Part shown: piece after piece, positions 25,463-34,068 of the stretch
How the letters are laid out: the number at the start of each line of letters is the position of its first letter
How positions within the stretch are numbered: the stretch's first letter is position 1
From: Actinomyces denticolens
GTDB taxonomy: Bacteria; Actinomycetota; Actinomycetes; Actinomycetales; Actinomycetaceae
DNA: 61,045 nucleotides
Assembly: GCF_002072185.1 (NCBI RefSeq)
Contig: NZ_MVIW01000017.1
Location: 1-61,045, forward strand
Direction: 5' to 3'
Notes under the pieces: model-generated
What the model saw: the letters and a program-made list of their open reading frames with translations, nothing else
Databases searched by the model: none
Told to the model about the DNA's origin: nothing
Program-made: the position numbers and the translations under genes

Positions 25463-26662
25463 TCAGCGCTGCCCCATGTAGACGGCGCGCGAGTCCACGA
25501 CGCGGCCGAGGAGGGCCTTCTCGGAAGCGGCGAAGTCGCCCGCGGAGTGCCCCTCCATGGCGCCCTGACGCAGATTGGCCAGTTGGACGGAGGCGGCCTG
25601 GAAGTCGCGCATGGCCCGCTTGGCGTTCGGGCCGCGCCTCCTGGCCCACCTGCGCGCGGCCCGGCGCCCGGCGGATGTGGTGAGCATGGTGACCTCGGCC
25701 TCGTGGTACCAGCCGGCCTGCCCGTACTCGCGCAGCCTCGCGCGCATCCGGAGCCTCTCGCGCCAGCGCAGGGCCAGGACGACGGCGATGGAGGCGATGA
25801 ACAGGGGGACCTCGACGATGAAGTAGAGCGTGAGGTTGCTCGACAGCGCGCCGTTCCAGAAGGCGTGCAGGCAGATCGCCCCGGCCAGGCCCATCGGGGT
25901 GGTCCACAGCCAGGCCAGGCGCGAGCGCATCCTGGCCGAGGCGCCGATCGCCACGCCGGTGCAGGAGGTGAACATGATGTGCGCGAACGGCGACATGATG
26001 CCCCGCAGCACGAAGGTGCGGGCGAGATTGTCCTGGTTCTGCAGGAAGTAGAGGATGTTCTCGGAGAAGGCGAAGCCGGCGGCCACGACGGCCGCGTAGA
26101 CGATGCCGTCGACGGCGCCGTTGAAGGAGCGCCGCGAGAGCAGGAAGATGAGGAGCACGCCCAGCCCCTTGGTGCTCTCCTCGACGACGGGCGCGGTGAT
26201 GACGGCGCTGACGTACTGGAAGTCGTTGGTGGCGCCGGCCAGGAGGATGGTGGCACTGGTGTTGGCCACCATGGAGATCACCGTGGACACGCCGACTCCC
26301 CACAGGAAGGCCAGCAGGAGCATCCCGAGCGGCTCCGGCTCCCAGCGGTCGATCCACCACACGGTGGTCAGGACGATGGCCAGCGGCACGAGGGCGAGGA
26401 GGGTCATCTGGACGAGGCTGGAGCCGCTGGTTGCGATGGAGGCCAGCACGTAGAGCATGATGCCGGCGCCGATAACGCCGGCCGCCACGATCAGGCCGAC
26501 GACGACGCGGCGCCGGCGCGCGCGGCGCATGGCGACGGGATCGGCCCAGTCGGGGGCGGAGGGGGAGGCGAAAACGTCCTCGTGACGTGTGGGGCGGGGG
26601 GCCCAGGCCGAGCGCCGGTAGCCTGCGCGCGGCGCCCATCCAGAGCTTCCGGGTGCGGTCAT
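25463..26662 (-). CDS. PrsW-family membrane protease
   Basis: A 399-residue membrane protein of the PrsW glutamic-type intramembrane protease family. After a cytoplasmic N-terminus of about 50 residues come some eight membrane helices. Family motifs are visible: DRWEPEP, the paired glutamates in APVVEESTKG, FSENILYF, and later histidines in the MFTSCTG and CLHAFWNG helices. PrsW in Bacillus cleaves an anti-sigma factor, but no anti-sigma gene lies here and the substrate is unknown. The ATG overlaps the stop of the LemA-like gene by four bases. A charged C-terminal cytoplasmic domain of about 100 residues follows. Confidence 0.82.
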   Translation of the reverse strand: MTAPGSSGWAPRAGYRRSAWAPRPTRHEDVFASPSAPDWADPVAMRRARRRRVVVGLIVAAGVIGAGIMLYVLASIATSGSSLVQMTLLALVPLAIVLTTVWWIDRWEPEPLGMLLLAFLWGVGVSTVISMVANTSATILLAGATNDFQYVSAVITAPVVEESTKGLGVLLIFLLSRRSFNGAVDGIVYAAVVAAGFAFSENILYFLQNQDNLARTFVLRGIMSPFAHIMFTSCTGVAIGASARMRSRLAWLWTTPMGLAGAICLHAFWNGALSSNLTLYFIVEVPLFIASIAVVLALRWRERLRMRARLREYGQAGWYHEAEVTMLTTSAGRRAARRWARRRGPNAKRAMRDFQAASVQLANLRQGAMEGHSAGDFAASEKALLGRVVDSRAVYMGQR

Positions 26663-27291
26663 GATGCCTCCTGATCAGGGGATGGCTCGATGTCGTCATC
26701 GATGTCGAAGGCGCTGGGCATCGGGGCGCACCCGGCCAGCCGCAGCAGGCGCACCGCGGGGGTGGAGCGCAGCCTGCGGGCCTCGGCGACGTGCGTGTTG
26801 TGGAAGCGGCGGGCCAGGACGACGCGCGCACCGGCCCGCTCGAGGCGGTCGACGGCCTCGGTGCCCAGCTCGGTGCCGCGCAGTTCGGCCCTGGCCTCGG
26901 CATCGACGGCGGCGCGGATCACCCGGGAGAGGTCTGATTCGACGGCGGCCCGGGAGCGCCCCGGGGCGCCGGCGGCGGGCGCCGCCCTGCGCCCGGAGGT
27001 GTCGAGGGGGTCGAGTCCGTCGGGGACGATCGGGTGCTCGCAGTCGAGCGCCTCATGGGCGGCGCGCTGGAGGAGCATCGCCGAGGCGGCGTCGAGCAGT
27101 CCCGTTGAGCCGAGGTCGACGGCGGCCTGCGCCCTGTAGGCCAGGTGCTTCTCGAGCGTGGCGCGGGCGCCGAGGACCTGCCGGTGGAGGCGGTCGACCC
27201 TCACGGCGATCGCGTAGAGCCTCCAGCCGAGCACCAGCATGAGGAGCAGGATGGCGATGACCGGCAGGAGGATGGACTCGAGTCCGTTCAT
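26659..27291 (-). CDS. LemA-like single-pass membrane protein
   Basis: A 210-residue protein with one N-terminal membrane helix (ILLPVIAILLLMLVLGWRLY) followed by a helical cytoplasmic or extracytoplasmic domain. The segments GARATLEKHLAYRAQAAVDL and ARRFHNTHVAEARRLRSTPAVRL resemble the helical LemA fold (VD-x-L-x-x-R and F-Y-N-x-x-V), so a distant LemA relationship is proposed; this is weaker than for the neighbours. AAGGA lies five bases before the ATG at 27291, 12 bases after pimA. It is translationally coupled to the PrsW-like protease. Confidence 0.6.
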   Translation of the reverse strand: MNGLESILLPVIAILLLMLVLGWRLYAIAVRVDRLHRQVLGARATLEKHLAYRAQAAVDLGSTGLLDAASAMLLQRAAHEALDCEHPIVPDGLDPLDTSGRRAAPAAGAPGRSRAAVESDLSRVIRAAVDAEARAELRGTELGTEAVDRLERAGARVVLARRFHNTHVAEARRLRSTPAVRLLRLAGCAPMPSAFDIDDDIEPSPDQEAS

Positions 27292-27302
27292 GGGGATCCT
27301 TC

Positions 27303-28484
27303 TCAATCGTCGAGGGCGTCTCTCAGGCGCCCGAGCGCGGTGCGCTGGCCCGGGGCGACGGTGATTCGGGTGTGGGCGGTGGACAGCGCCATGTCGTAGA
27401 CGTCGAGGACGGCGTCGGTGACCCGGGCCCAGTCGTAGCGGCCGACGGCCTCAGCGGCGGCGCGTCGGCGGGCATCGGCGGCCTCGTCCTGGGTGAGGGT
27501 GTCGATGATGGCCCGGGCGAGGGCGGCGCTGTCGCCATTGGTGAACAGCGCGCCGAGCCGGCCGCCCTGGAGGACGTCGGAGAAGGCGGTCAGGTCGGAG
27601 GCGACGACCCGGGTGCCGGCGGCCATGGCCTCGACGAGGACGATGCCGAAGGACTCCCCGCCGGTCTGCGGGGCGACGTAGCAGGTGGCCGAGGCGAGCA
27701 TGGCGGCCTTGTCCTCGTCGCTCACCCCGCCGAGGAAGGTGATGGCGCCCCCGAATCGGGCGAGTTCGCGCCGCTGCTCCTCGGCCTGGCCGCGCCCGGC
27801 GATGAGGAAGCGCGCGCCCGGGACGGCATCGAGGACGGCGGGGATGGCGCCGGCGAGCACGGCCAGCCCCTTGCGGGGCTCGTCGAGCCGTCCGAGGAAG
27901 GAGATCGTGGGGGCCCCGTGGGCGCCCGCGAAGCGCGGGTCGTCCTTGGGTGCGGAGGCGAAGGGGGCGACGTTGACGCCGTTGGGGATGACGACGGCGT
28001 CGCCGCCGTGGTACTGGATGAGGGTGCGCCGGGCCTCCTCGGACACGGCGATGCGAGCGGTGATGCGCTCCATGAGGGGGGTGGCCATCGGGGAGAGCAG
28101 GCCCCGGGCCAGCGAGCGGTCCATGGCGGCGTGGAAGGTGCCCACGACCGGGCACGTGGCCGACTGGAGAGCGAGCATCCCGATGCTCGGCGTGATCGGC
28201 TCGTGGATGTGGAGCAGGTCGTACTGGCCGTCGGCCAGCCAGCGCCGCACCCGGCGGGCCACGCGCGCCCCGAAGCTGAGGCGGGCCACGGACCCGTTGT
28301 AGGGGATGGCGACGGAGTCCCCGGCGGAGGTCATCCAGTCGGGCAGCTCGACGTCCTCCGAGGCGGGCGCCAGCGCGCCGACGTCGTAGCCGCGGCTGAT
28401 GAGCTCGGTGGCCAGGTCCATGACATGGGCCTGGACCCCTCCGTGGGCGTCCATGGAATAGGGGCAGACGAGTCCGATCCTCAT
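27303..28484 (-). CDS. pimA: Phosphatidyl-myo-inositol mannosyltransferase PimA
   Basis: A 393-residue GT4 glycosyltransferase, the first step of phosphatidylinositol mannoside synthesis, transferring mannose from GDP-mannose to phosphatidylinositol at the inner membrane face. GGVQAHVMDLATEL near the N-terminus, HIHEPITPS, GTFHAAMDRS, and the nucleotide-sugar site GGESFGIVLVEAMAAGTRVV are all typical of PimA. The ATG overlaps the patA stop (ATGA). The order pgsA1-patA-pimA is the conserved PIM operon of actinobacteria. Confidence 0.93.
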   Translation of the reverse strand: MRIGLVCPYSMDAHGGVQAHVMDLATELISRGYDVGALAPASEDVELPDWMTSAGDSVAIPYNGSVARLSFGARVARRVRRWLADGQYDLLHIHEPITPSIGMLALQSATCPVVGTFHAAMDRSLARGLLSPMATPLMERITARIAVSEEARRTLIQYHGGDAVVIPNGVNVAPFASAPKDDPRFAGAHGAPTISFLGRLDEPRKGLAVLAGAIPAVLDAVPGARFLIAGRGQAEEQRRELARFGGAITFLGGVSDEDKAAMLASATCYVAPQTGGESFGIVLVEAMAAGTRVVASDLTAFSDVLQGGRLGALFTNGDSAALARAIIDTLTQDEAADARRRAAAEAVGRYDWARVTDAVLDVYDMALSTAHTRITVAPGQRTALGRLRDALDD

Positions 28485-29485
28485 GCGGGTCCCTCCTGCT
28501 CCCGGGCGTGGCGCCTGGCCAGGCGCTCGTGGTCGAGGTCAGCGTCGTAGACGGGTTGGAGCATATGCCAGTCCTCGGGATGAGCGGCAAGGCTGGGGGC
28601 GAGGGCCGCCACCCACGCCCTCGTCCAGGCGGTGATGAGCTCGCGGGCATCGCCGTCGCCCCGAGCGTCCTCCCCGCCCCGGGGGGCGGGCACCTTGACG
28701 AGGGTGAGGACGATGCCCCATCGCCCCCCGGCGCGGCGACGGCGCTCGCCGCTGAGGCGCTCGTAGTGGATGGCGGTGGCATACAGCGGCAGACCGAGGC
28801 GGTGCGCCAGGGCGGCGGGCCCGGCGGCCACGCGGATCGTGTGGCCGAGGAGATCCGCCTCGATGCCCGCCGACGACAGGTCCCTGTCCGCCAGGAGGGC
28901 GACGAGGCGGCGCTGCTCTCCGGCCGCGGCGACGAGCGGCTCGAAGACCCTCTCGCCATGCCCCTGCCCGATGACGCGCATGCCGAGCGATGTGCGGAAG
29001 CTGACGAACTGGTCGAAGAGATCGGCGGGCTCCAGGCGCTCGGCGACGGTGAGCACGCCGACGAGCTCGGACGAGGCCCAGGCGCCGGCCAGGTCCCAGT
29101 TGCCCATGTGGGCGAGCGCCAGGACGACGCTGCCACCCTGGAGGTCCTCGCGCAGCGTGGGGGGCAGGTCGGCCCGGACACGGGCGCGGATGCGCTCCTG
29201 GCCGACGCCGGGCAGGGCGAAGGCCTCGTAGAAGTAGCGCATGTAGGAGCGCATTCCGGCGCGGGACAGCGCGCGGATCCGGCGCCGCGGGGTGCCGACG
29301 GGCATGATCCTGGCCAGGTTGCGCTCGAGCTGGCCCACCCCGCCGCCTCGGGAGGGCAGCACGCGCTGGCGGGCCCACAGCGCGTCGCCGGCGGCGTGGG
29401 CGAGGGCGTAGCCGAGGCCGGTGGGCAGGCGCCTGGCGCCCCGCCAGGCGAGGCGGTAGGCGTCCTCGACGCGGGGCCGCCTCAC
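28481..29485 (-). CDS. patA: Phosphatidylinositol mannoside acyltransferase PatA
   Basis: A 334-residue lysophospholipid-acyltransferase-like enzyme that acylates the mannose of PIM1/PIM2. The catalytic H-x4-D motif is HMGNWD (LALAHMGNWDLAGAW), followed by LLADRDLSSAGIEADLLG. The start is taken at GTG 29485, which overlaps the pgsA1 stop (GTGA); the longer frame has no support. Its stop overlaps pimA. Confidence 0.9.
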   Translation of the reverse strand: MRRPRVEDAYRLAWRGARRLPTGLGYALAHAAGDALWARQRVLPSRGGGVGQLERNLARIMPVGTPRRRIRALSRAGMRSYMRYFYEAFALPGVGQERIRARVRADLPPTLREDLQGGSVVLALAHMGNWDLAGAWASSELVGVLTVAERLEPADLFDQFVSFRTSLGMRVIGQGHGERVFEPLVAAAGEQRRLVALLADRDLSSAGIEADLLGHTIRVAAGPAALAHRLGLPLYATAIHYERLSGERRRRAGGRWGIVLTLVKVPAPRGGEDARGDGDARELITAWTRAWVAALAPSLAAHPEDWHMLQPVYDADLDHERLARRHAREQEGPA

Positions 29486-30132
29486 CCGGCGGCTCCCGCG
29501 CTGCCGCCCGCGGGCACGCCGGCGAGCTGGGCCCGAACGGTGAGGACCCTCTGGACGACCGTGATGAGGGAGGCCGTGGTGACGAGCGCGAGCCCCGCGG
29601 TGATGACCCACTGGGGGGCGCCCAGGCCCACGGCGAGCACGGCCAGGCCGATGGCGACGAGGCGGTCAGTGCGCTCGGCGATGCCCACGGAGGCCTTCGC
29701 GCCCACGGACTCGGCGCGGGCGCGGGCGTAGGGAACGGCCGCGCCGAGCACAACCGCCGCCAGGGCCAGGGCGATCGTCCAGGTCCTCAGGGGCCCGGGC
29801 TCCAGGTGCGTGGCGGCCCACATGGCGAGCGAGCCGAAGACGGCGCCGTCGGCGAGGCGGTCCATGGTGGAGTCGAGGAAGGCCCCGAAGGCTGAGGAGG
29901 CGCCCGTGGCGCGGGCGAGGATGCCATCGAAGGAGTCGGCCACGAGCAGGCAGGTCAGCAGGAGGGGGCCGAGGATGAAGCGGCCCTGGGGGATGGTGAG
30001 GACGGCCGCGGTGATGGAGGCGGCGGTCCCGGCAACGGTGAGCATGTTGGGGGTGATCCCGGCCTTGGCCAGGAGCAGGGCCGGCCTGGTGAACAGGGCC
30101 TTTGTCAGGCCTCTGCCGTGGTTTCCGAGCAT
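29482..30132 (-). CDS. pgsA1: Phosphatidylinositol phosphate synthase (CDP-alcohol phosphatidyltransferase)
   Basis: A 216-residue membrane enzyme joining CDP-diacylglycerol to inositol phosphate. The CDP-OH-P motif is intact: DSFDGILARATGASSAFGAF then LDSTMDRLAD, i.e. D-G-x2-A-R-x8-G-x3-D-x3-D. About six membrane helices are visible. In this operon context (patA, pimA) the inositol-phosphate specificity is the natural reading, rather than phosphatidylglycerophosphate synthesis. Confidence 0.9.
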   Translation of the reverse strand: MLGNHGRGLTKALFTRPALLLAKAGITPNMLTVAGTAASITAAVLTIPQGRFILGPLLLTCLLVADSFDGILARATGASSAFGAFLDSTMDRLADGAVFGSLAMWAATHLEPGPLRTWTIALALAAVVLGAAVPYARARAESVGAKASVGIAERTDRLVAIGLAVLAVGLGAPQWVITAGLALVTTASLITVVQRVLTVRAQLAGVPAGGSAGAAG

Positions 30133-30186
30133 GGGCTGCCTCGTGTCTCGTGTCAGTGGGGTGTGGGGCTGCCGGCGCCGCGCCGG

Positions 30187-30798
30187 TCAGGGCTCGCGGG
30201 GCGTCGCGGGCGCGGAGTCCCAGGCGCCGGCGATCATGTCGCGCTGGTCCCCCAGGAGCTGCGGGACGGGCTTGGTCCGCCCGATGATCGGCATGAAGTT
30301 GGCATCACCGGTCCAGCGGGGCACGACGTGCTGGTGCAGGTGCGCGGCGATGCCCGCTCCCCCGGTCTCGCCGGCGTTCATGCCGAGGTTGAACCCCTGC
30401 GGGTGGCACACCTCGCGCAGGACCTCCATGGAGCGGGCGGAGAGCTGGATGATCTCCACGCGCTCGGCGTCGGTGGCCTCGGTCAGCTCCGAGATGTGCC
30501 GATAGGGGCAGATGAGGAGGTGCCCCGTGTTGTAGGGGTAGAGGTTCATGATGACGTAGGCGCGCTCGCCGCGGTGGACGATGAGCGAGTCCTCGTCGCC
30601 CCGCCCGGGGGCGGCGCAGAAGGGGCACTGGCCCGGCGTGGAGTCCTTGGGCTTGTCGGCCCCGCCGATGTACACCATGCGATGGGGCGTCCACAGGCGC
30701 TGGAAGGCTCCGGGCGCCCCCTCGTGGTAGGGAGGGTCCTCGATCCCGGCCCGCTCGGAGAGCGCTGTCGCGACGGCGGGCGTGGCGTCGTCACTCAT
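30187..30798 (-). CDS. HIT-family hydrolase
   Basis: A 203-residue histidine-triad protein, probably an Ap4A phosphorylase/hydrolase-like enzyme. The catalytic triad [10 protein letters not shown] follows [15 protein letters not shown]. An early CPFC suggests a zinc site, and [17 protein letters not shown] is typical of the branch. The ATG at 30798 overlaps the thrS stop by eight bases. Actinobacteria usually carry this gene between thrS and pgsA1. Confidence 0.9.
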   Translation of the reverse strand: MSDDATPAVATALSERAGIEDPPYHEGAPGAFQRLWTPHRMVYIGGADKPKDSTPGQCPFCAAPGRGDEDSLIVHRGERAYVIMNLYPYNTGHLLICPYRHISELTEATDAERVEIIQLSARSMEVLREVCHPQGFNLGMNAGETGGAGIAAHLHQHVVPRWTGDANFMPIIGRTKPVPQLLGDQRDMIAGAWDSAPATPREP

Positions 30799-32848
30799 GG
30801 GCGACGAGCCTCTCGTCGGCCGGGTCGTTGAGGCGCTCGGCGATGACCCGGCGGATGTGGGCGACGGCGTCGTCCACGGGCACGCCGTTGACCTGGTCGC
30901 CGCCCCGGAAGCGGAAGGAGACGGCGCCGGCCTCGGCGTCGTCGCCGCCGGCGATGAGCGTGAAGGGGATCTTGTCCTTGGCGGCGTTGCGGATCTTCTT
31001 GCCGAAGCGGTCATCGGAGTGGTCGACCTCGACGCGCACCCCGGCGGCGCGCAGCGCGTCGGCGATACCGTCGACGTAGTCGTCGAAGGCCTCGGCCACG
31101 GGGATGAGCCGGGCCTGGACCGGGGCCAGCCAGGCGGGGAAGGCGCCGGCGTAGTGCTCGGTGAGCACGCCGATGAAGCGCTCGACACTGCCGAGCTTGG
31201 CCGAGTGCAGCATGATGGGGCGCTGGTGGGTGCCGTCGGCGGCGGTGTACTCCAGGTCGAAGCGCTCGGGCTGGTTGAAGTCGTACTGGACGGTGGACAT
31301 CTGCCAGGTGCGGCCGATGGCGTCCTTGACCTGCACGGAGACCTTGGGGCCGTAGAAGGCGGCGCCGCCGGGGTCGGGGACGATCTCGAGCCCGGAGGCC
31401 TCGCAGGCCTCGGCCAGTGCCCGAGTGGCCGTCTCCCAGTCCTCGTCGGAGCCGATGAACTTGTCCTTCTTGGCGCCGTCCTCGTCGCGGGTCGACAGCT
31501 CGAGGTGGAAGTCGGTGAGCCCGAAGTCCTTGAGGATGGAGATGAAGAAGGCGATCTGGGCCTTGATCTCCTCGGCCGCCTGCTCGGCGGTGCAGTAGGT
31601 GTGGGAGTCGTCCTGGGTGAAGCCGCGCATGCGGGTCAGGCCGTGGACGACGCCGGACTTCTCGTAGCGGTAGTCGTGCCCCATCTCGAAGAACCGCAGC
31701 GGGAGCTCGCGGTAGGAGCGGCCGCGGGAGCGGAAGATGAGGTTGTGCATGGGGCAGTTCATGGCCTTGAGGTAGTACTCCTGGCCGGCCTTGGTGATGC
31801 TGCCCTCCGCGTCGCGCTCCTCGTCGGCGAGCATGGGCGGGAACATGGTGTCCGCGTAGTAGGGCAGGTGGCCCGAGGTGTGGAAGAGCCCGCCCTTGGA
31901 GATCTCGGGGGTGTGGACGAATTCGAAGCCGTACTCGCGGTGGCGGTCGATGACGTGGCTCTCGATCTCGTGGCGCAGCATCGCCCCCTTGGGATGGAAG
32001 ACGACGAGGCCCGGGCCGATCTCCTCGGGGAAGGAGAAGAGGTCGAGCTCGGCGCCGAGCTTGCGGTGGTCGCGCCGCTCGGCCTCCTTGATGCGCTCCT
32101 GGTAGGCGGTCAGGTCCTCCTTGGAGGCCCAGGCGGTGCCGTAGATGCGCTGGAGGGAGTCGCCGGACTGGTCGCCCTTCCAGTAGGCGGAGGACGACTT
32201 GGTCAGGGCGAAGCCGTTGCCGATGAGCCTGGTGCTGGGCAGGTGGGGGCCCCGGCACAGGTCCTTCCAGGCCACCGTGCCGTCGCGGCGGACATTGTCG
32301 TACATGGTCAGGCCGCCCGAGCCGACCTCCACGGAGGCGGACTCTGCGCCGGCGCCCTTGGTGGTGATGAGCTCGAGCTTGTAGGGCTGGTCGGCGAGCT
32401 CGGCGCGGCCCTCGGCCTCGGAGATGTCGCGGCGGACGAAGCGCTGCCCCTCCTTGACGATGCGCTTCATGCGCTTCTCGATCTCGCGCATGAGCTCGGG
32501 GGTGACGGCGTCGATCCCCCCGAAGTCGTAGTAGAAGCCGTCGGTGATGAAGGGGCCGATGCCGAGGTTGACGTCTGGGAAGATCTCCTGGACGGCCTGG
32601 GCCATGACGTGGGTGGCGCTGTGGCGCAGGATGGCCAGGCCGTCCTCGGAGTCCAGCGCGATGGGCTCGACGGTGGCGCCGGCGGGGATCTCGCGAGCCA
32701 GGTCCCAGGGCTCGCCGTCGACCCGCATGGCGACCGCGCCGAGCCGAGCCTCCTCGGCGAAGAGCTCGGTGCCCGTCGTCCCCGCCGCGATGGCGCGGGC
32801 GGCGCCGTCGATGGTCACGTCGATGGTCTGCGGGATCTGGGAGGGCAC
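30791..32848 (-). CDS. thrS: Threonyl-tRNA synthetase
   Basis: A 685-residue class II synthetase charging tRNA-Thr. Domains: TGS-like N-terminus ([14 protein letters not shown]), editing domain ([19 protein letters not shown]), catalytic core with zinc ligands ([13 protein letters not shown]) and [14 protein letters not shown], and a C-terminal anticodon-binding domain. GTG start at 32848 with AAGGAG six bases upstream. A minus-strand TAGACT at 32903-32908 is a candidate -10 in the 79-base gap to the femX gene. The leader is too short for a T-box. Confidence 0.95.
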   Translation of the reverse strand: MPSQIPQTIDVTIDGAARAIAAGTTGTELFAEEARLGAVAMRVDGEPWDLAREIPAGATVEPIALDSEDGLAILRHSATHVMAQAVQEIFPDVNLGIGPFITDGFYYDFGGIDAVTPELMREIEKRMKRIVKEGQRFVRRDISEAEGRAELADQPYKLELITTKGAGAESASVEVGSGGLTMYDNVRRDGTVAWKDLCRGPHLPSTRLIGNGFALTKSSSAYWKGDQSGDSLQRIYGTAWASKEDLTAYQERIKEAERRDHRKLGAELDLFSFPEEIGPGLVVFHPKGAMLRHEIESHVIDRHREYGFEFVHTPEISKGGLFHTSGHLPYYADTMFPPMLADEERDAEGSITKAGQEYYLKAMNCPMHNLIFRSRGRSYRELPLRFFEMGHDYRYEKSGVVHGLTRMRGFTQDDSHTYCTAEQAAEEIKAQIAFFISILKDFGLTDFHLELSTRDEDGAKKDKFIGSDEDWETATRALAEACEASGLEIVPDPGGAAFYGPKVSVQVKDAIGRTWQMSTVQYDFNQPERFDLEYTAADGTHQRPIMLHSAKLGSVERFIGVLTEHYAGAFPAWLAPVQARLIPVAEAFDDYVDGIADALRAAGVRVEVDHSDDRFGKKIRNAAKDKIPFTLIAGGDDAEAGAVSFRFRGGDQVNGVPVDDAVAHIRRVIAERLNDPADERLVAHE

Positions 32849-32927
32849 TGCGATCTCCTTGGCTTGGTGAGTGCGGGGCGCGCCGCGGACGGCACGCGGT
32901 GCAGTCTACGCAGAGTGCTCGAACTTC

Positions 32928-33992
32928 TCAGTGCCGGCCGAGACGCCCGCGAAGGGCCTTGTAGGCGCCCTTGCCGGTCTTGGCTGCGCGCAGCGCGGCG
33001 TACATGGCCCGGTTGACGGGCACGTCCCAGGCGCCGTCGACCTCGGTGGGGTGCTTGGCGTAGCGCTTCTTGTACATGCCGACCTGGTAGAGCTCGGGCA
33101 CGCGGGGCGAGTCGGCGCCCATGAGGTCCAGGCCGCGGTAGCCCTCCTCGGCGAGGGTCCGGGCGGCCCACCAGTCGAGGGCCTCGGCGCCGCGGAAGCG
33201 CCGGGATTCGGTGGAGGATGCTCCGTAGTAGGCGGTCGCGTCCTTGCCGGATGTGGTGATGAGGTCCCAGCAGTGCGGGACGCCGTCGCGGCGCAGCACG
33301 AAGAGCCGGGCGTGCTCGGGGCCGAGCGAGGTGAGCATGGACCAGTAGACGTCGGCGGGGTGGGGGCGGAAGCCGTCGCGCCGGGCGGTCTCGGCGAGGA
33401 CCTCGTAGACGGCGGCGAACTCGCCGCGCTCCAGGCCCGTCTCGTCGCTGATGGTGCAGCCGGCCTCGTCGGCCACGCGCTGGGCGCGCTTGACGGCGCG
33501 GCGCCCGTCCTTGGGCATGGCGGCGGCGATGGCGTCGGGCGTGCGCGGGGTGAGGTCGATGATGAAGGTGCGGTCGTAGGTGATGGTGTTGAGCAGCTCG
33601 TGGAGGTCCGGGGCGCTGTAGCGGGCGTGCATGCGCAGGAAGGGGATCGCGCGGTCGCGCCGGCGGATCTCGGCGCGCAGGAGCTCGCGCAGGTGGGCCT
33701 CGCGCTCGGGGGACTGCTCCTTGAGCCAGGTGGGACCGTGCTTGGCCCACAGGAAGGGGCGCCCGCCGATGGTGTCGGCGTAGATGGCGATGGCGGCCAC
33801 GGGCTTGCCGTCCTCACCGACGTAGAGGTACCGGCCCCACAGGGCGTGGCCCTGGGAGGCCTCGTAGCGCTCCCAGGCCTCGGTCTGCTCGATGCTCACC
33901 GGCGTGTTGCCGATGGCCAGGCGCATCTCGCGCCCATCGACTCGCCTGAGAGTCTCGGGGCGCCCGATGGCGGGGTGATCGTTGCTGGTCAT
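32928..33992 (-). CDS. FemX-type peptidoglycan bridge aminoacyltransferase (copy 1)
   Basis: A 354-residue FemABX-family protein; the family uses aminoacyl-tRNA to add amino acids to the peptidoglycan stem peptide. Typical blocks: SIEQTEAWERYEASQGHALWGRY, GTTWLKEQSP-like loop, FLRMHARYSAPDLHELL, TYDRTFIIDL, MPKDGRRAVKRAQRVADEAG, DGFRPHPADVYWSML, and DLMGADSPRVPELYQVGMYKKRYAKHP. AGGAG precedes the ATG at 33992. It follows the ATP-grasp ligase by 76 bases. A paralogue lies at 45429-46619. Confidence 0.88.
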   Translation of the reverse strand: MTSNDHPAIGRPETLRRVDGREMRLAIGNTPVSIEQTEAWERYEASQGHALWGRYLYVGEDGKPVAAIAIYADTIGGRPFLWAKHGPTWLKEQSPEREAHLRELLRAEIRRRDRAIPFLRMHARYSAPDLHELLNTITYDRTFIIDLTPRTPDAIAAAMPKDGRRAVKRAQRVADEAGCTISDETGLERGEFAAVYEVLAETARRDGFRPHPADVYWSMLTSLGPEHARLFVLRRDGVPHCWDLITTSGKDATAYYGASSTESRRFRGAEALDWWAARTLAEEGYRGLDLMGADSPRVPELYQVGMYKKRYAKHPTEVDGAWDVPVNRAMYAALRAAKTGKGAYKALRGRLGRH

Positions 33993-34068
33993 CGTCGTGC
34001 TCCTCGCGCGGGTTGGTCAGGGAACGGGGTGGGGCCGCGCGGTCGGCGCCGGGACGCCGGGCCGCGCG

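Noticed and set aside
32849-32927. T-box leader in front of thrS
   Set aside because: The gap to the upstream gene is only 79 bases, too short for a T-box, and no T-box sequence is seen.
30782-33016. Open frame of 744 codons on the plus strand across thrS
   Set aside because: Antisense to a complete threonyl-tRNA synthetase and without family features; a product of codon-position GC bias.
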